Source: Cyclobacterium lianum (GTDB taxonomy: Bacteria; Bacteroidota; Bacteroidia; Cytophagales; Cyclobacteriaceae). Taken from it: a stretch of DNA of 64,000 bases. The notes beneath the pieces are model-generated. The model saw nothing but the letters and a program-made list of their open reading frames with translations, was not told the DNA's origin and ran no database searches. Numbering within the stretch: position 1 is the first letter of the stretch; each line of letters opens with the position of its first letter. The stretch lies in the NCBI RefSeq assembly GCF_900143075.1, contig NZ_FRCY01000016.1:1-64000 (forward strand), given 5' to 3'. The position numbers were made by a program, and so were the translations under genes. This document shows, piece by piece, positions 43,112 through 52,098 of this stretch.

Positions 43112-45499
43112 TTACTGCCTGAGTTGAACCAGGGTAACACCGGCCCCTCCTCTATCGGCATGCTCATCCGAAAAACCGGCGACAGCAGACATTTTTCGGA
43201 TCATGTTGCGGGTAAGGTCCCTTAAAATACCATCACCTTTTCCGTGAATGACCCTCAAGTCGTTGATTCCCAGCATGTAACCCTCATCTATAAAATTCTG
43301 GAGGAGTTGGACTACTTCTTCTCCCCTTTTTCCCCTGATGTCCAGATTGGGAGAAAATTCCGCCATTTTACTGGTGGTATCGTAGGTTATTCGGTTTCCT
43401 TTGGCCTTTCTTTCCTTCTTTAGTGCTGTATTGGATATTTTTTCCAGACGGTTTAGCCTGACGTTGGACTTGAGATCACCGATGAGGATCACAGCCTGCT
43501 TGCCTTTGATATCCATCACCTCAGCCAGAGCCCCGTTATCTTTTAGTCTTACCTGATCACCAATGCCAATGGAGCCGGCCAATACCTCAATCGATTTCTT
43601 TTGCTGAACTACCGGTTTTTCAGGTTTGATGCTGGCACCATGTGCTTCAAGTTCTTTTCTCAGTTGCCGGGTAGCTGCCTGATCTGCCTGAGACTCCCTG
43701 ATGGAGCGGATGGTATGCTCAATTTTTTTATTGGCCTCCTCCATCAATAGTTTGGCCTGGTTCTTTGCCTCATTGATGATGTTCTTCTGTTGCTCGTCAA
43801 GGGTAGACTTCAGGGAATTGTACTCCTGTAGGCGCTGCATGAGCAAGCGGTCTTTTTTCTGAACCTCTGCCATCAGGCTTTCATACTTGTTCTTTTCACT
43901 CTCTACCTTCAGCAGCAGTTTTTCGTACCTCACCCTGGTTTCGCCCACCTGAGCCTTTGCATGTAGGATAATCTCCTTCGGAATACCGATTTTACCGGCA
44001 ATTTCAAATGCAAAGGAACTTCCCGGTTTACCGATTTCCAGTTCGTACAAAGGCTCCAGCCGGTCTACATCATACCGCATGGCTCCATTGATCATTCCCG
44101 GACTCTTAGACGCCAACTGTTTGAGGTTTCCGTAGTGGGTGGTAACAATACCAAAAGAACCAGACTTATTCAAGGCTATCAAAATGGCTTCTGCGATGGC
44201 CCCTCCAAACTGTGGCTCCGTCCCTGTCCCAAATTCATCGATAAAAAATAAAGTTTTTCTATTGGCATGAAGGGTAAAATACTTCATGTTCATTAAATGG
44301 GAGCTGTATGTACTCAGGTCATTTTCTATATTTTGTTCATCCCCTATGTCAATAAAAAACTGATCGAAAATACAGCAGGTAGAACTGGGATCCATGGGCA
44401 CCAGTAGTCCACACTGGTACATGTACTGCACCAGCGCCACAGTTTTAAGTGTTACCGATTTGCCACCCGCATTGGGTCCTGAAATCACCAGGAGCCGGTG
44501 ATTGTTGTCCAGGTGGATACTGACGGGCACGATACCTTTTTGCTGTTGGCGAAGTGCCATTTCCAAAAGCGGGTGCCTAGCTTTTTCCCAGGCCATATCT
44601 TTACCCATCACCGGGTTGACGGCATTGATCTTCAGGGCAAACCGGGCCTTTGCACGAATGAAATCAATCATTCCCAAAAAATAAAATGCTCTCCTCAGCA
44701 CCGGAATGTAGCCTCTCAGTTCATCGGTCAGTTTGGTAAGGATCTTTTGTACTTCCCTGCGTTCCATATACTCCAGGTCCTTGATCTCATTGTTGATATC
44801 AAGGACTTCTGCCGGTTCCAGATAAACGGTCTGACCTGTAGCAGATTCGTCATGGATAAAGCCCTTGATCCGCCTTTTGTACTCTGCCAGAACGGGGATC
44901 ACCATCCTTCCTCCCCTTACCGTCACGGATGCATCTTCAGGTGTAAATCCCTGAGCCTTTACCGAGCGGTAGATATGATCCAATACTTTCCTGATCCTGT
45001 TTTCTTCATAAGCTAGCTGGGTCCGGATAAGGTTCAGTTCCTGAGAAGCATTGTTTTTTATTTTCCCCTTCTCATCGATCACCCTGGCGATACTACCCGA
45101 CAGTGGAATATCTTCTTCCACCATCCCAAGTAGTTGGTAAAGTTGGGGATACTCTTCGTGAAACTTGCTAAAGAAAGAAACACATCCGTCGAGGGTTTTC
45201 AGCCCAAGCCTGATCTCATGGAATTCATCCTCAAATAAAAAGGTACCTTCAATTTTCGCTTTTTCCAGATAAGGGTAGATATTGACAAAATCAGAACCGG
45301 GAAAAGGCTCACCAGCCACTAATATCTGTCTGAATTCCTCTGTTTGTGCCAATAGCTTGGTAAGTAGCTTTCTATCCCTCGAAAAATTTACCTTGCTGAC
45401 AAAGTCCACACCCAAACTGCTGGTACATTCATCTCTGATCAATTCCTTGATTTTGTCAAAATTGATCTTTTCTTCCAGATTTGAAGGATACAAATTCAT
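43112..45499 (-). CDS. mutS2: Endonuclease MutS2
   Basis: A 795-residue MutS-family ATPase. It lacks the N-terminal mismatch-binding domain of MutS1 and starts with the core and clamp helices. The ATPase has Walker A ISGPNAGGKSVTLKTV and Walker B TLFFIDEFGTGTEPQFG, followed by a long coiled-coil insert (MAEVQKKDRLLMQRLQEYN) and a C-terminal Smr nuclease-like domain with LDIRGKRGEEV and LRVIHGKGDGIL. MutS2 acts on branched DNA and, in other bacteria, on collided ribosomes. It overlaps the DUF4296 gene by 4 bp. Confidence 0.95.
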   Translation of the reverse strand: MNLYPSNLEEKINFDKIKELIRDECTSSLGVDFVSKVNFSRDRKLLTKLLAQTEEFRQILVAGEPFPGSDFVNIYPYLEKAKIEGTFLFEDEFHEIRLGLKTLDGCVSFFSKFHEEYPQLYQLLGMVEEDIPLSGSIARVIDEKGKIKNNASQELNLIRTQLAYEENRIRKVLDHIYRSVKAQGFTPEDASVTVRGGRMVIPVLAEYKRRIKGFIHDESATGQTVYLEPAEVLDINNEIKDLEYMERREVQKILTKLTDELRGYIPVLRRAFYFLGMIDFIRAKARFALKINAVNPVMGKDMAWEKARHPLLEMALRQQQKGIVPVSIHLDNNHRLLVISGPNAGGKSVTLKTVALVQYMYQCGLLVPMDPSSTCCIFDQFFIDIGDEQNIENDLSTYSSHLMNMKYFTLHANRKTLFFIDEFGTGTEPQFGGAIAEAILIALNKSGSFGIVTTHYGNLKQLASKSPGMINGAMRYDVDRLEPLYELEIGKPGSSFAFEIAGKIGIPKEIILHAKAQVGETRVRYEKLLLKVESEKNKYESLMAEVQKKDRLLMQRLQEYNSLKSTLDEQQKNIINEAKNQAKLLMEEANKKIEHTIRSIRESQADQAATRQLRKELEAHGASIKPEKPVVQQKKSIEVLAGSIGIGDQVRLKDNGALAEVMDIKGKQAVILIGDLKSNVRLNRLEKISNTALKKERKAKGNRITYDTTSKMAEFSPNLDIRGKRGEEVVQLLQNFIDEGYMLGINDLRVIHGKGDGILRDLTRNMIRKMSAVAGFSDEHADRGGAGVTLVQLRQ

Positions 45500-45837
45500 C
45501 TATTGCTGTTCATTTTCTCTCTTACCGTCAATGAATCTATTGTACGCTCGTACAAGTATTCCATTTTGGCCACATCTCTCAAATAGTATTCCAGGCTTTC
45601 CACATACACGCTATCAGGAATACCGTATTTATCGAATATTTGTTTTTCGAGAATCGGATACAAAACCCTGGTAGAATCATAGGGTATGGAAAGCGATTGG
45701 ACAAATCCCTCAGTCAAATGGATATCAACCAATATATTTACCATTTGATCTTCGGAGAGAATGTTCTCCGGTTTGTCTTCATCGCTGCATGCAGTAAGCA
45801 CAAAAGCAAAAGCAAGGGCTAAACAAGTATATTTCAC
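45496..45837 (-). CDS. DUF4296 lipoprotein
   Basis: A 113-residue lipoprotein (MKYTCLALAFAFVLTACSDE, lipobox LTAC) with the DUF4296 pattern LSEDQMVNILVDIHLTEGFV and DKYGIPDSVYVESLEYYLRD. The family is restricted to Bacteroidota and has no assigned function. Its end overlaps the start of mutS2 by 4 bp, so the two are co-translated, which is a common arrangement but mechanistically unexplained. Confidence 0.88.
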   Translation of the reverse strand: MKYTCLALAFAFVLTACSDEDKPENILSEDQMVNILVDIHLTEGFVQSLSIPYDSTRVLYPILEKQIFDKYGIPDSVYVESLEYYLRDVAKMEYLYERTIDSLTVREKMNSNR

Positions 45838-45943
45838 AATTCAAAATTACCCATTTCCTTTCACAATTGACAATAAGTAAAAGCAAAGTCGTTTTATTAT
45901 TCAATAGAGACTGCTAAATTAGGCCTCTCATTGAGACCGGAAA

Positions 45944-46822
45944 ATGAACCAGCTAATAAAAAAATTAAGAAGATATGAAATCACCATGAGAAAAGTGGCT
46001 AACAGCCACCTTCAGGGTGATCACCAATCCATTTTTAAGGGGGCTGGACTGGAATTTGATGACCTTCGTCCCTATCAGTATGGAGACGACATCAGGACTA
46101 TCGAATGGAAAGTGTCGGCCAAGGGGCATGGAACCTTTGTCAAAACCTTCAAGGAAGACAAAGATCAGGCCGTCTATTTTCTTCTCGACGTCAGCGGATC
46201 TCAGGATATCGGTAGCAAAAAAAGAAAAAAAATTGACCACGGCCGGGAAATAGCGGGCGTTTTGACTCTCGCCGGGATCCATGAAGGCTCGCAGGTGGGC
46301 CTGATAAGCTACTCCGACGAAAAAGAGAAGATCATTTTACCGGGAAAGGGAAGCCGGCAGGCAGTCAAAATCATCAAAGCAGTTTTTAACCACCAAAACA
46401 GATCTTTCGGCACAGACCTTTATGGTATGTTTACGTTTTGCCTGAACCTGATCAAAAAACGAAGCGTAATTATCATCATTTCAGACTTTATTGATGAAAA
46501 CTACGAAAACCCTTTAAAAGCACTCGCCAAAAAGCACGACCTGGTAGTACTTCAAATGACCGACCCCATAGAATCAGCCCTTCCCTCTCTGGGCATCATC
46601 CCGGTATTTGACAAAGAAGGGGGAAAAACCACCTGGGTCAACACGGCCTTTGGTGGATTTTCAAGAAAAATAGCAACCTCTTTCTCCAGCGACAGGGATA
46701 AGCTAAAGGATTTTTGTAAAAAAAATCAGATCAACTACCTGCAAATAGACACCCAACAAGATATCGTTCTGCCTTTAATGGAATTATTCAAGTTGAGAAA
46801 CAAAACCATGAAGCGTGGATAA
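45944..46822 (+). CDS. DUF58 domain-containing protein
   Basis: A 292-residue soluble vWA-like protein of the DUF58 family, often partnered with MoxR ATPases. It shows GAGLEFDDLRPYQYGDDIRTIEWKVSAK and YFLLDVSGSQDIGSK, a degenerate DxSxS-type metal site. MoxR/DUF58 systems are thought to be chaperones for metal or protein-complex insertion. No moxR gene is next to it here; it leads directly into two membrane genes (8-bp overlap). Confidence 0.88.
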   Translation: MNQLIKKLRRYEITMRKVANSHLQGDHQSIFKGAGLEFDDLRPYQYGDDIRTIEWKVSAKGHGTFVKTFKEDKDQAVYFLLDVSGSQDIGSKKRKKIDHGREIAGVLTLAGIHEGSQVGLISYSDEKEKIILPGKGSRQAVKIIKAVFNHQNRSFGTDLYGMFTFCLNLIKKRSVIIIISDFIDENYENPLKALAKKHDLVVLQMTDPIESALPSLGIIPVFDKEGGKTTWVNTAFGGFSRKIATSFSSDRDKLKDFCKKNQINYLQIDTQQDIVLPLMELFKLRNKTMKRG

Positions 46823-47714
46823 AGGAGCGAAACTTTTCTTACTGATCTGCTTTTACATCATCTCTTCGAGATTGTGCGGGCAGGAAATAGTGGTGGAAAG
46901 CTACTTTCTGCAGGATTCTGCCATGCTCGGAGAGCGTGTCGGCTATGTCCTGAAGGCCCGTTATCCCAGCGATCTTCCATTGCTATTTCCTGATTCCACA
47001 TATAATTTTGGGGAATTTGAACTTTTGGAAAAGCAATCCTTTGAATCCTACACGGCAGACAGTATCAGTCTGGATAGTGCAGTATACTGGCTATCGAATT
47101 TTTCGCTGGATTCTGTAAAGAGTTTTCAAATGCCGGTTTTTGAGATACTGAAATACGATAGTATCAGTCATTTTTCGGAACCTGCCGCTCTGGCATTAAA
47201 GCTTACCATAGCTGAAATGCCGGAAGAACTCGCCTTCCAACAAAATGACAATTACCTCAATATCCCGACTGCATTCAACTACCCCTATCTTATTTTAGGT
47301 TTGGTGGCTCTGGTAGTGGTAATTGTCTTGGCCATATATTTCTTCGGTGGAAAACTCAGAAAACGTTGGCAGATTTACAGGGAAAAGAAAAAATGGAAAC
47401 ATTTTCTAAACAACTGGGAGCAATCCATGCAAACCCTGGTCGAGAAGCCGGAGATTCAGGAGGCAGATGAACTTCTGGGACTTTGGAAAGGCTATCTGGA
47501 GAACCTTACAGGCCTCCCCTACAAGGAATGGACCTCCACCGAGATCGCTGATTACCTCCAAAATCCGGATATAGTCAAGGACTTTAGAAAAATAGAATTG
47601 ATCATATATGCCAACAGGATAGACGACCATATCAGAGAAGCCTGTAACAGTCTGCTGGATGTTTCCAGGCAGCAGTTAGAAGGAAAAATTGAAAATATTC
47701 GACAGCATGAATGA
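46815..47714 (+). CDS. Bat-operon membrane protein with single helix, function unknown
   Basis: A 299-residue protein with a signal sequence (LFLLICFYIISSRLCGQ), an extracytoplasmic beta-rich domain (to about 155), one transmembrane helix near 156-176 (YLILGLVALVVVIVLAIYFF), and a helical cytoplasmic tail of about 115 residues. The layout fits the small membrane partner (BatD/DUF4381-like) in DUF58-BatA operons. It uses a GTG start overlapping the DUF58 stop by 8 bp, and ends overlapping the next start by 8 bp, so all three genes are translationally coupled. Confidence 0.7.
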   Translation: MDKGAKLFLLICFYIISSRLCGQEIVVESYFLQDSAMLGERVGYVLKARYPSDLPLLFPDSTYNFGEFELLEKQSFESYTADSISLDSAVYWLSNFSLDSVKSFQMPVFEILKYDSISHFSEPAALALKLTIAEMPEELAFQQNDNYLNIPTAFNYPYLILGLVALVVVIVLAIYFFGGKLRKRWQIYREKKKWKHFLNNWEQSMQTLVEKPEIQEADELLGLWKGYLENLTGLPYKEWTSTEIADYLQNPDIVKDFRKIELIIYANRIDDHIREACNSLLDVSRQQLEGKIENIRQHE

Positions 47715-48747
47715 CATCTCTTCCTATATCTCATGGTCCTGGTTTAGCCAGGAAACTTTCCGTTCTTATGAATGGGAAAATTTCTTTCTGCTGCACCTGA
47801 TATGGGCTATTCCACTAATTCTGTTGATCAGGAAATTTACCAAACTGCTGAAAAAACCGGTTCTTGAGCTATCTCTCCCCAAAATGGTCTCCAGAAATAA
47901 TCCCTGGACCTACCTGCGATTGATCCCTTCACTTTTCTTTTTGCTATCCCTGTGGATGGTGGTAATTGCGCTGGCCAGGCCGCAGCGTACCAATGAAAAA
48001 GTAGAACAATATACCGAAGGAATAGATATCATGCTGGTGATGGATATCTCGGAGTCGATGGATTTGCAGGATTTTACCCCAAACCGCCTGGAGGCAGCAA
48101 AGGAAACAGCCATTGACTTCATCAACGGAAGGGTAGCCGACCGTATCGGCATGGTGATCTTTTCCGGAGAAGCCTTTTCTCTGGCACCGCTGACTACAGA
48201 CTATGAGCTGCTGACCGACCTGGTAGAAAGCATTACCTTCAACATGATGGATGCCAAAGGTACAGCCATCGGCAGTGCTGTTTCCACGGCTACCAACCGG
48301 ATGCGGGAATCAGAAGCGAAATCCAAGGTGATGGTACTCTTGAGTGACGGCGATAACAATGCTGGAAATGTGGATCCGATATTTGCTGCGCAGTTGGCCG
48401 AAGCAATGGACATTAAAACCTACACCATTGCTGTCGGGAAAGACGGTATGGTTCCCTATGGTACAGATTTTTTTGGACGACCTCAAATGATAGAAAGTTA
48501 CCTGAATGAGGAAACCCTCAGAGATATTGCCAGGATCACCAAAGGAGAGTTTTTCAGGGCATCTGACGACCAGGCGCTCGAGAATATTTTTGCCAGGATA
48601 GATGAGTTGGAAAAAGCCGAAATCATCGAATCCAGGTACAAGGAAACCATGGACTATTACAGACCTTACCTGTTTTGGGGTATTGTATTTTTCTTCTTGT
48701 GGATGATCCTTAAAAGCACTTTCTTCAATAACTTTCTATTGGATTGA
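47707..48747 (+). CDS. VWA domain membrane protein (BatA-like)
   Basis: A 346-residue inner-membrane protein. Two N-terminal helices (about 18-36 and 75-95) and one C-terminal helix flank a von Willebrand A domain with the metal site MDISESMDL (DxSxS) and VMVLLSDGDNN. This is the BatA arrangement of the Bat (Bacteroides aerotolerance) systems. The start at 47707 (ATG, MNDISSYISWSW) is preferred to an in-frame TTG at 47689. A strong bidirectional terminator follows, so the operon ends here with no BatB or BatC. Confidence 0.87.
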   Translation: MNDISSYISWSWFSQETFRSYEWENFFLLHLIWAIPLILLIRKFTKLLKKPVLELSLPKMVSRNNPWTYLRLIPSLFFLLSLWMVVIALARPQRTNEKVEQYTEGIDIMLVMDISESMDLQDFTPNRLEAAKETAIDFINGRVADRIGMVIFSGEAFSLAPLTTDYELLTDLVESITFNMMDAKGTAIGSAVSTATNRMRESEAKSKVMVLLSDGDNNAGNVDPIFAAQLAEAMDIKTYTIAVGKDGMVPYGTDFFGRPQMIESYLNEETLRDIARITKGEFFRASDDQALENIFARIDELEKAEIIESRYKETMDYYRPYLFWGIVFFFLWMILKSTFFNNFLLD

Positions 48748-48766
48748 TGCGCTTGCACAAAATCCA

Positions 48767-48806
48767 TAAAAAAATCCCGCATTTCGTAAAATGCGGGATT
48801 TTTTTT
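48767..48806. terminator. Bidirectional terminator between batA-like and Gfo/Idh genes
   Basis: A 14-bp stem pairs 48771-48784 with 48789-48802 (core ATCCCGCAT/ATGCGGGAT) around a 4-nt loop. It is flanked by A residues on the left and T residues on the right, so it can terminate both convergent genes. Confidence 0.9.
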
Positions 48807-48821
48807 ACCCAACAGTTGGGA

Positions 48822-50243
48822 TCAACTCATTTCCCATCCCTGGCGTACTGGCTCGCTGATGTAGCGGTCTGCTTCAGGAAGTCCTTTGGCCTTGAGATTT
48901 GCCGCATCCCAGTGTATTTTCTGACCATTCATCCTCAGCGACAATACTCCCAGAAGCGTAATTTCGGTAAGGTGTGCCCCATATTCGAAATTAGCACTGG
49001 CAGCAGGTCCTCCCTTAATGGCGTCCACCCAATCCCTGAAATGTCCCTTCGACCGGGGAATGGTTTCCTTGGGCTTTTCCATGTTTTCAGCCAGGCTTTC
49101 GGGAAAAACGTAGGGGACCCTGTCACCCCCGTTTACAATGATACCCTTATCCCCCACAAACAGGGTACCTCTGGATGGCCATTGGTAGCCCGATGGCAGC
49201 GAGGGATGCAACGGTGGTTTCACTCCCCCGGAATACCAGGTCAGTTGAATGGGCTTACCCGTGTTGTTTTCAGGAAAATGATAGTAGCCAATCTCCCCAT
49301 AGGGAGCAATGTCCTGATTGCTAAAGCCTGCGGGGAAAACTTCTATGGTCTCCGGGTCACCCAATTCGAAAGCCCAGGTGGCCGCATCCATGTCATGGCA
49401 GCCAAAATCTCCCAGCGCCCCGCATCCAAAATCCCAAAAATCCCTCCAGGTAACGGGAGAATACCATTCATGGTAAGGCCTGTTGGCAGAGGGGCCAAGC
49501 CAAAGATCCCAGTCAAAGCCATGGGGCTTAGGCGAAGCAGCCACTGGTACTGCCCTCATTTCGGGAATCCATCGGGAAGCCGGCACCCAGGAGTGGGTCT
49601 CCCTCACTTCTCCAATCACACCTGCTCTGAGGTATTCCACCGTCTGCCGGATACCGTCTGTACTGTGACCGACATTGCCCATTTGGGTAGCTAGCCCGGT
49701 CTCCCTGGTCAGCTCCCGGATCATTCTGGCTTCCCTGATATTATGTGTGAGTGGCTTCTCGCAGTAAACGTGTTTGCCCATTTTCATGGACGCATAGGTT
49801 ATATATGCGTGGGTATTGTCTGGTGTGGAGCAGCAAATGGCATCGAGGCCTTTTTCCTTTTCCAGCATCTCCCTGAAATCCAGGTATTCATTCAATTTAT
49901 AATTCTCTGTCTTGTCTTCATAATGATCCTCCACCCGTCTCTTCACAGGACCTCTCCCGGCGATAGATCTGTAGTAAAAATTAGCCAAATCCCAGTATTC
50001 ACCAGGGTCTGCTATCGCGGTGATCTGTACATCATCCAGCTTCATCAGATCCTCGGCATTTTGGCGACCTTTTCCGCCCACACCGACCATGCCAATATTC
50101 ACCTTGTCACTCGGCGCCACATGGCCTTTACCTCCCAGTACAAATCTGGGTACAATAAAAAAACCGGCCGCACCCAGACTGGAAGTCTTGATGAAGTTTC
50201 TTCTGGAATCTGTATTTTCTACTTTTTCTGGTTTATCAAGCAT
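48822..50243 (-). CDS. Tat-exported Gfo/Idh/MocA family oxidoreductase
   Basis: A 473-residue protein. The N-terminus carries a twin-arginine signal (RRNFIKTSSLGAAGFF), so the enzyme is probably folded with its cofactor and exported. The Gfo/Idh Rossmann motif GMVGVGGKGRQNAEDL follows, with CCSTPDNTHAYITYASMKMGKHVYCEKPL holding the catalytic Lys-Pro, then the C-terminal beta-sheet domain. Family members act on sugars and glycosides with a tightly bound NAD(P). The Tat-exported form is common in Bacteroidota polysaccharide-use loci, and here it lies near susCD, but the substrate is unknown. Confidence 0.9.
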   Translation of the reverse strand: MLDKPEKVENTDSRRNFIKTSSLGAAGFFIVPRFVLGGKGHVAPSDKVNIGMVGVGGKGRQNAEDLMKLDDVQITAIADPGEYWDLANFYYRSIAGRGPVKRRVEDHYEDKTENYKLNEYLDFREMLEKEKGLDAICCSTPDNTHAYITYASMKMGKHVYCEKPLTHNIREARMIRELTRETGLATQMGNVGHSTDGIRQTVEYLRAGVIGEVRETHSWVPASRWIPEMRAVPVAASPKPHGFDWDLWLGPSANRPYHEWYSPVTWRDFWDFGCGALGDFGCHDMDAATWAFELGDPETIEVFPAGFSNQDIAPYGEIGYYHFPENNTGKPIQLTWYSGGVKPPLHPSLPSGYQWPSRGTLFVGDKGIIVNGGDRVPYVFPESLAENMEKPKETIPRSKGHFRDWVDAIKGGPAASANFEYGAHLTEITLLGVLSLRMNGQKIHWDAANLKAKGLPEADRYISEPVRQGWEMS

Positions 50244-50345
50244 CCTGAAATAATTTTTTGTGAATTCAATTTAAAAATCAATCGTTATTCTTCCTAAATA
50301 ATTTGTCGTTCTATGGAAAAATTATCGGAAAACCATGGCAAAAGC

Positions 50346-50704
50346 TCATATCCTATATACCTCTGCTGCATTGCTGTAAAACAATTTTTCTTTCTCGCCT
50401 TTTGACATTGCATTGGTAAGGGCATAAAATATCTGCATCTATCGCTCCAGGCTTTCGGCTTGCAGTAGCACGGGCCAGTCACTTCCATACATGAGCCTTT
50501 CCACGCCAAACACCTCCAGCGAGGTGTCGAAATAGGGATGTAGCTCCTGCTGTCCCACACCCCGAGAAGCACGCGTAAGCAGACCGGATACTTTGCAGTA
50601 GACTTGCTCTGTCTCTGCAAAAGGGCGAATGGCACTGGCCCAGGATTTCCAATCCTGATTCCGGATATCCGGATTAGCCATGTGATCCAACACAAAAACC
50701 TGAT
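50346..50704 (-). pseudogene. Amidohydrolase (Amidohydro_2 type) relic, 5'-truncated with in-frame stop
   Basis: Reading on the minus strand from just after the trpB2-like stop gives VFVLDHMANPDIRNQDW, then YCKVSGLLTRAS and VFGVERLMYGSDWPV, a typical C-terminal half of an L-fuconolactonase/PDC-hydrolase amidohydrolase. A TAG at 50439-50441 interrupts the frame, after which it continues as ALTNAMSKGEKEKLFYSNA and ends at 50346. The family is usually about 280-300 residues, so roughly 160-180 N-terminal residues are missing. An internal GTG start (50693) would give only 84 residues. The relic begins directly after the TrpB2-like gene, suggesting a deletion joined the two. Confidence 0.8.
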
Positions 50705-52075
50705 TTACACAGGAATGGTCGGCGTTCCTAATTTTGCTATGGAGGCTTCAATATCTTCCTGGCTCAATTCGTGCTGCTTTATTTTTCCGGCAAAATAATC
50801 ATCGTAGGCCTTCATATCGAAATTTCCGTGCCCACATAGATTGAACAAGATGGTTTTGGAAACCCCCTCCTCTTTACACTTTTTCGCTTCCCGGATAGCG
50901 GTAGCTATGCCATGGTTGGCTTCAGGCGCAGGGATTATACCCTCTGAACGGGCAAAAAGTACGCCTGCTTCGAAGATCTCCAGATTGTCATGAGCCTGTG
51001 CTTCGATGAGTTTATCTTTTAACAATTGACTTACGATAACGCCTGCACCGTGGTAGCGCAACCCACCCGCGTGAATGGGCGCCGGAATAAAATCGTGTCC
51101 CAGGGTGTACATGGGTAAAAGCGGCGTCATTCCCGCGGTGTCACCAAAATCATACCTGAACACCCCTCTTGTCAGCTTTGGGCAGGAAGAGGGCTCACTG
51201 GCAATACAGCGTATACGGTGTCCTCCTTCGAGATTTAACCTGAGAAAAGGAAAGGACAATCCGGCAAAATTTGAGCCTCCACCAAATGGAGCAATCACGA
51301 TATCGGGAAGATCACTGCCTGCCTTTTCCAGTTGTTTGATCGCTTCCATTCCGATAATGGTTTGGTGAAGTTTCACATGATTCAGTACGCTACCCAGGGC
51401 ATACTTGGTATCTTCTCTGCTCGCTGCCATCTCCACGGCCTCGGATATGGCTATTCCCAGACTTCCCGGTGAATCAGGATACTCAGCCAATATTTTTCTT
51501 CCCGCTGCAGTCCGTTCCGAAGGAGAGGGATACACATTCGCTCCCCAGGTATTCATCATCATCTTACGGTACGGCTTGTCCTGGTAGGATAATTTCACCA
51601 TATACACGTCGCAGGCGATGCCAAAATGCTGGCAAGCAAAACTGAGCGCACTTCCCCACTGTCCTGCTCCGGTTTCTGTGGTGATTCTTTTGATTCCCTC
51701 CTGCTTGTTGTAATAGGCTTGAGGGACGGCCGTATTGGGTTTATGGGATCCAGAGGGACTCACACCCTCATACTTGTAGTATATCCTGGCAGGTGTATCC
51801 AGGGCTTTCTCCAAACCATAGGCACGGTACAATGGGGTGGGTCTCCAGATACTATACATGTTTCGCACTTCATCCGGAATAGGCACCCACTTGTCAGTAG
51901 TCACTTCCTGCCTGATCAAGGCTTCCGGAAACAAGGGTGCCAAAGCATCGGGACCGATAGGTTCCAGCGTACCGGGATGTAGAGGCGGCAGCGGCTTGTT
52001 CGGCATATCCGCAATGATGTTGTACCAGTTTTCAGGTATTTCACTTTCTTCCAGATTGATTTTTCTGATTTTCAT
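50705..52075 (-). CDS. TrpB-like pyridoxal-phosphate enzyme (TrpB2)
   Basis: A 456-residue PLP enzyme of the TrpB2 type, longer than the TrpB1 beta subunit. The PLP lysine is Lys112 in SPSGSHKPN, the substrate loop is [12 protein letters not shown], and PLP phosphate binding is in [11 protein letters not shown]. TrpB2 proteins work without a TrpA partner and condense indole and serine, or act on other amino acids such as O-phosphoserine. No trp operon genes are adjacent. It reads into the truncated amidohydrolase, which suggests they were once neighbours on a transcription unit. Confidence 0.9.
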   Translation of the reverse strand: MKIRKINLEESEIPENWYNIIADMPNKPLPPLHPGTLEPIGPDALAPLFPEALIRQEVTTDKWVPIPDEVRNMYSIWRPTPLYRAYGLEKALDTPARIYYKYEGVSPSGSHKPNTAVPQAYYNKQEGIKRITTETGAGQWGSALSFACQHFGIACDVYMVKLSYQDKPYRKMMMNTWGANVYPSPSERTAAGRKILAEYPDSPGSLGIAISEAVEMAASREDTKYALGSVLNHVKLHQTIIGMEAIKQLEKAGSDLPDIVIAPFGGGSNFAGLSFPFLRLNLEGGHRIRCIASEPSSCPKLTRGVFRYDFGDTAGMTPLLPMYTLGHDFIPAPIHAGGLRYHGAGVIVSQLLKDKLIEAQAHDNLEIFEAGVLFARSEGIIPAPEANHGIATAIREAKKCKEEGVSKTILFNLCGHGNFDMKAYDDYFAGKIKQHELSQEDIEASIAKLGTPTIPV

Positions 52076-52098
52076 TCAATGATTATTTTTTAGGTTTA

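Noticed and set aside
48744-49694. 316-codon plus-strand frame opposite the Gfo/Idh oxidoreductase
   Set aside because: It runs through the bidirectional terminator and is antisense to a strongly supported gene; the amino-acid composition looks like a shadow frame.
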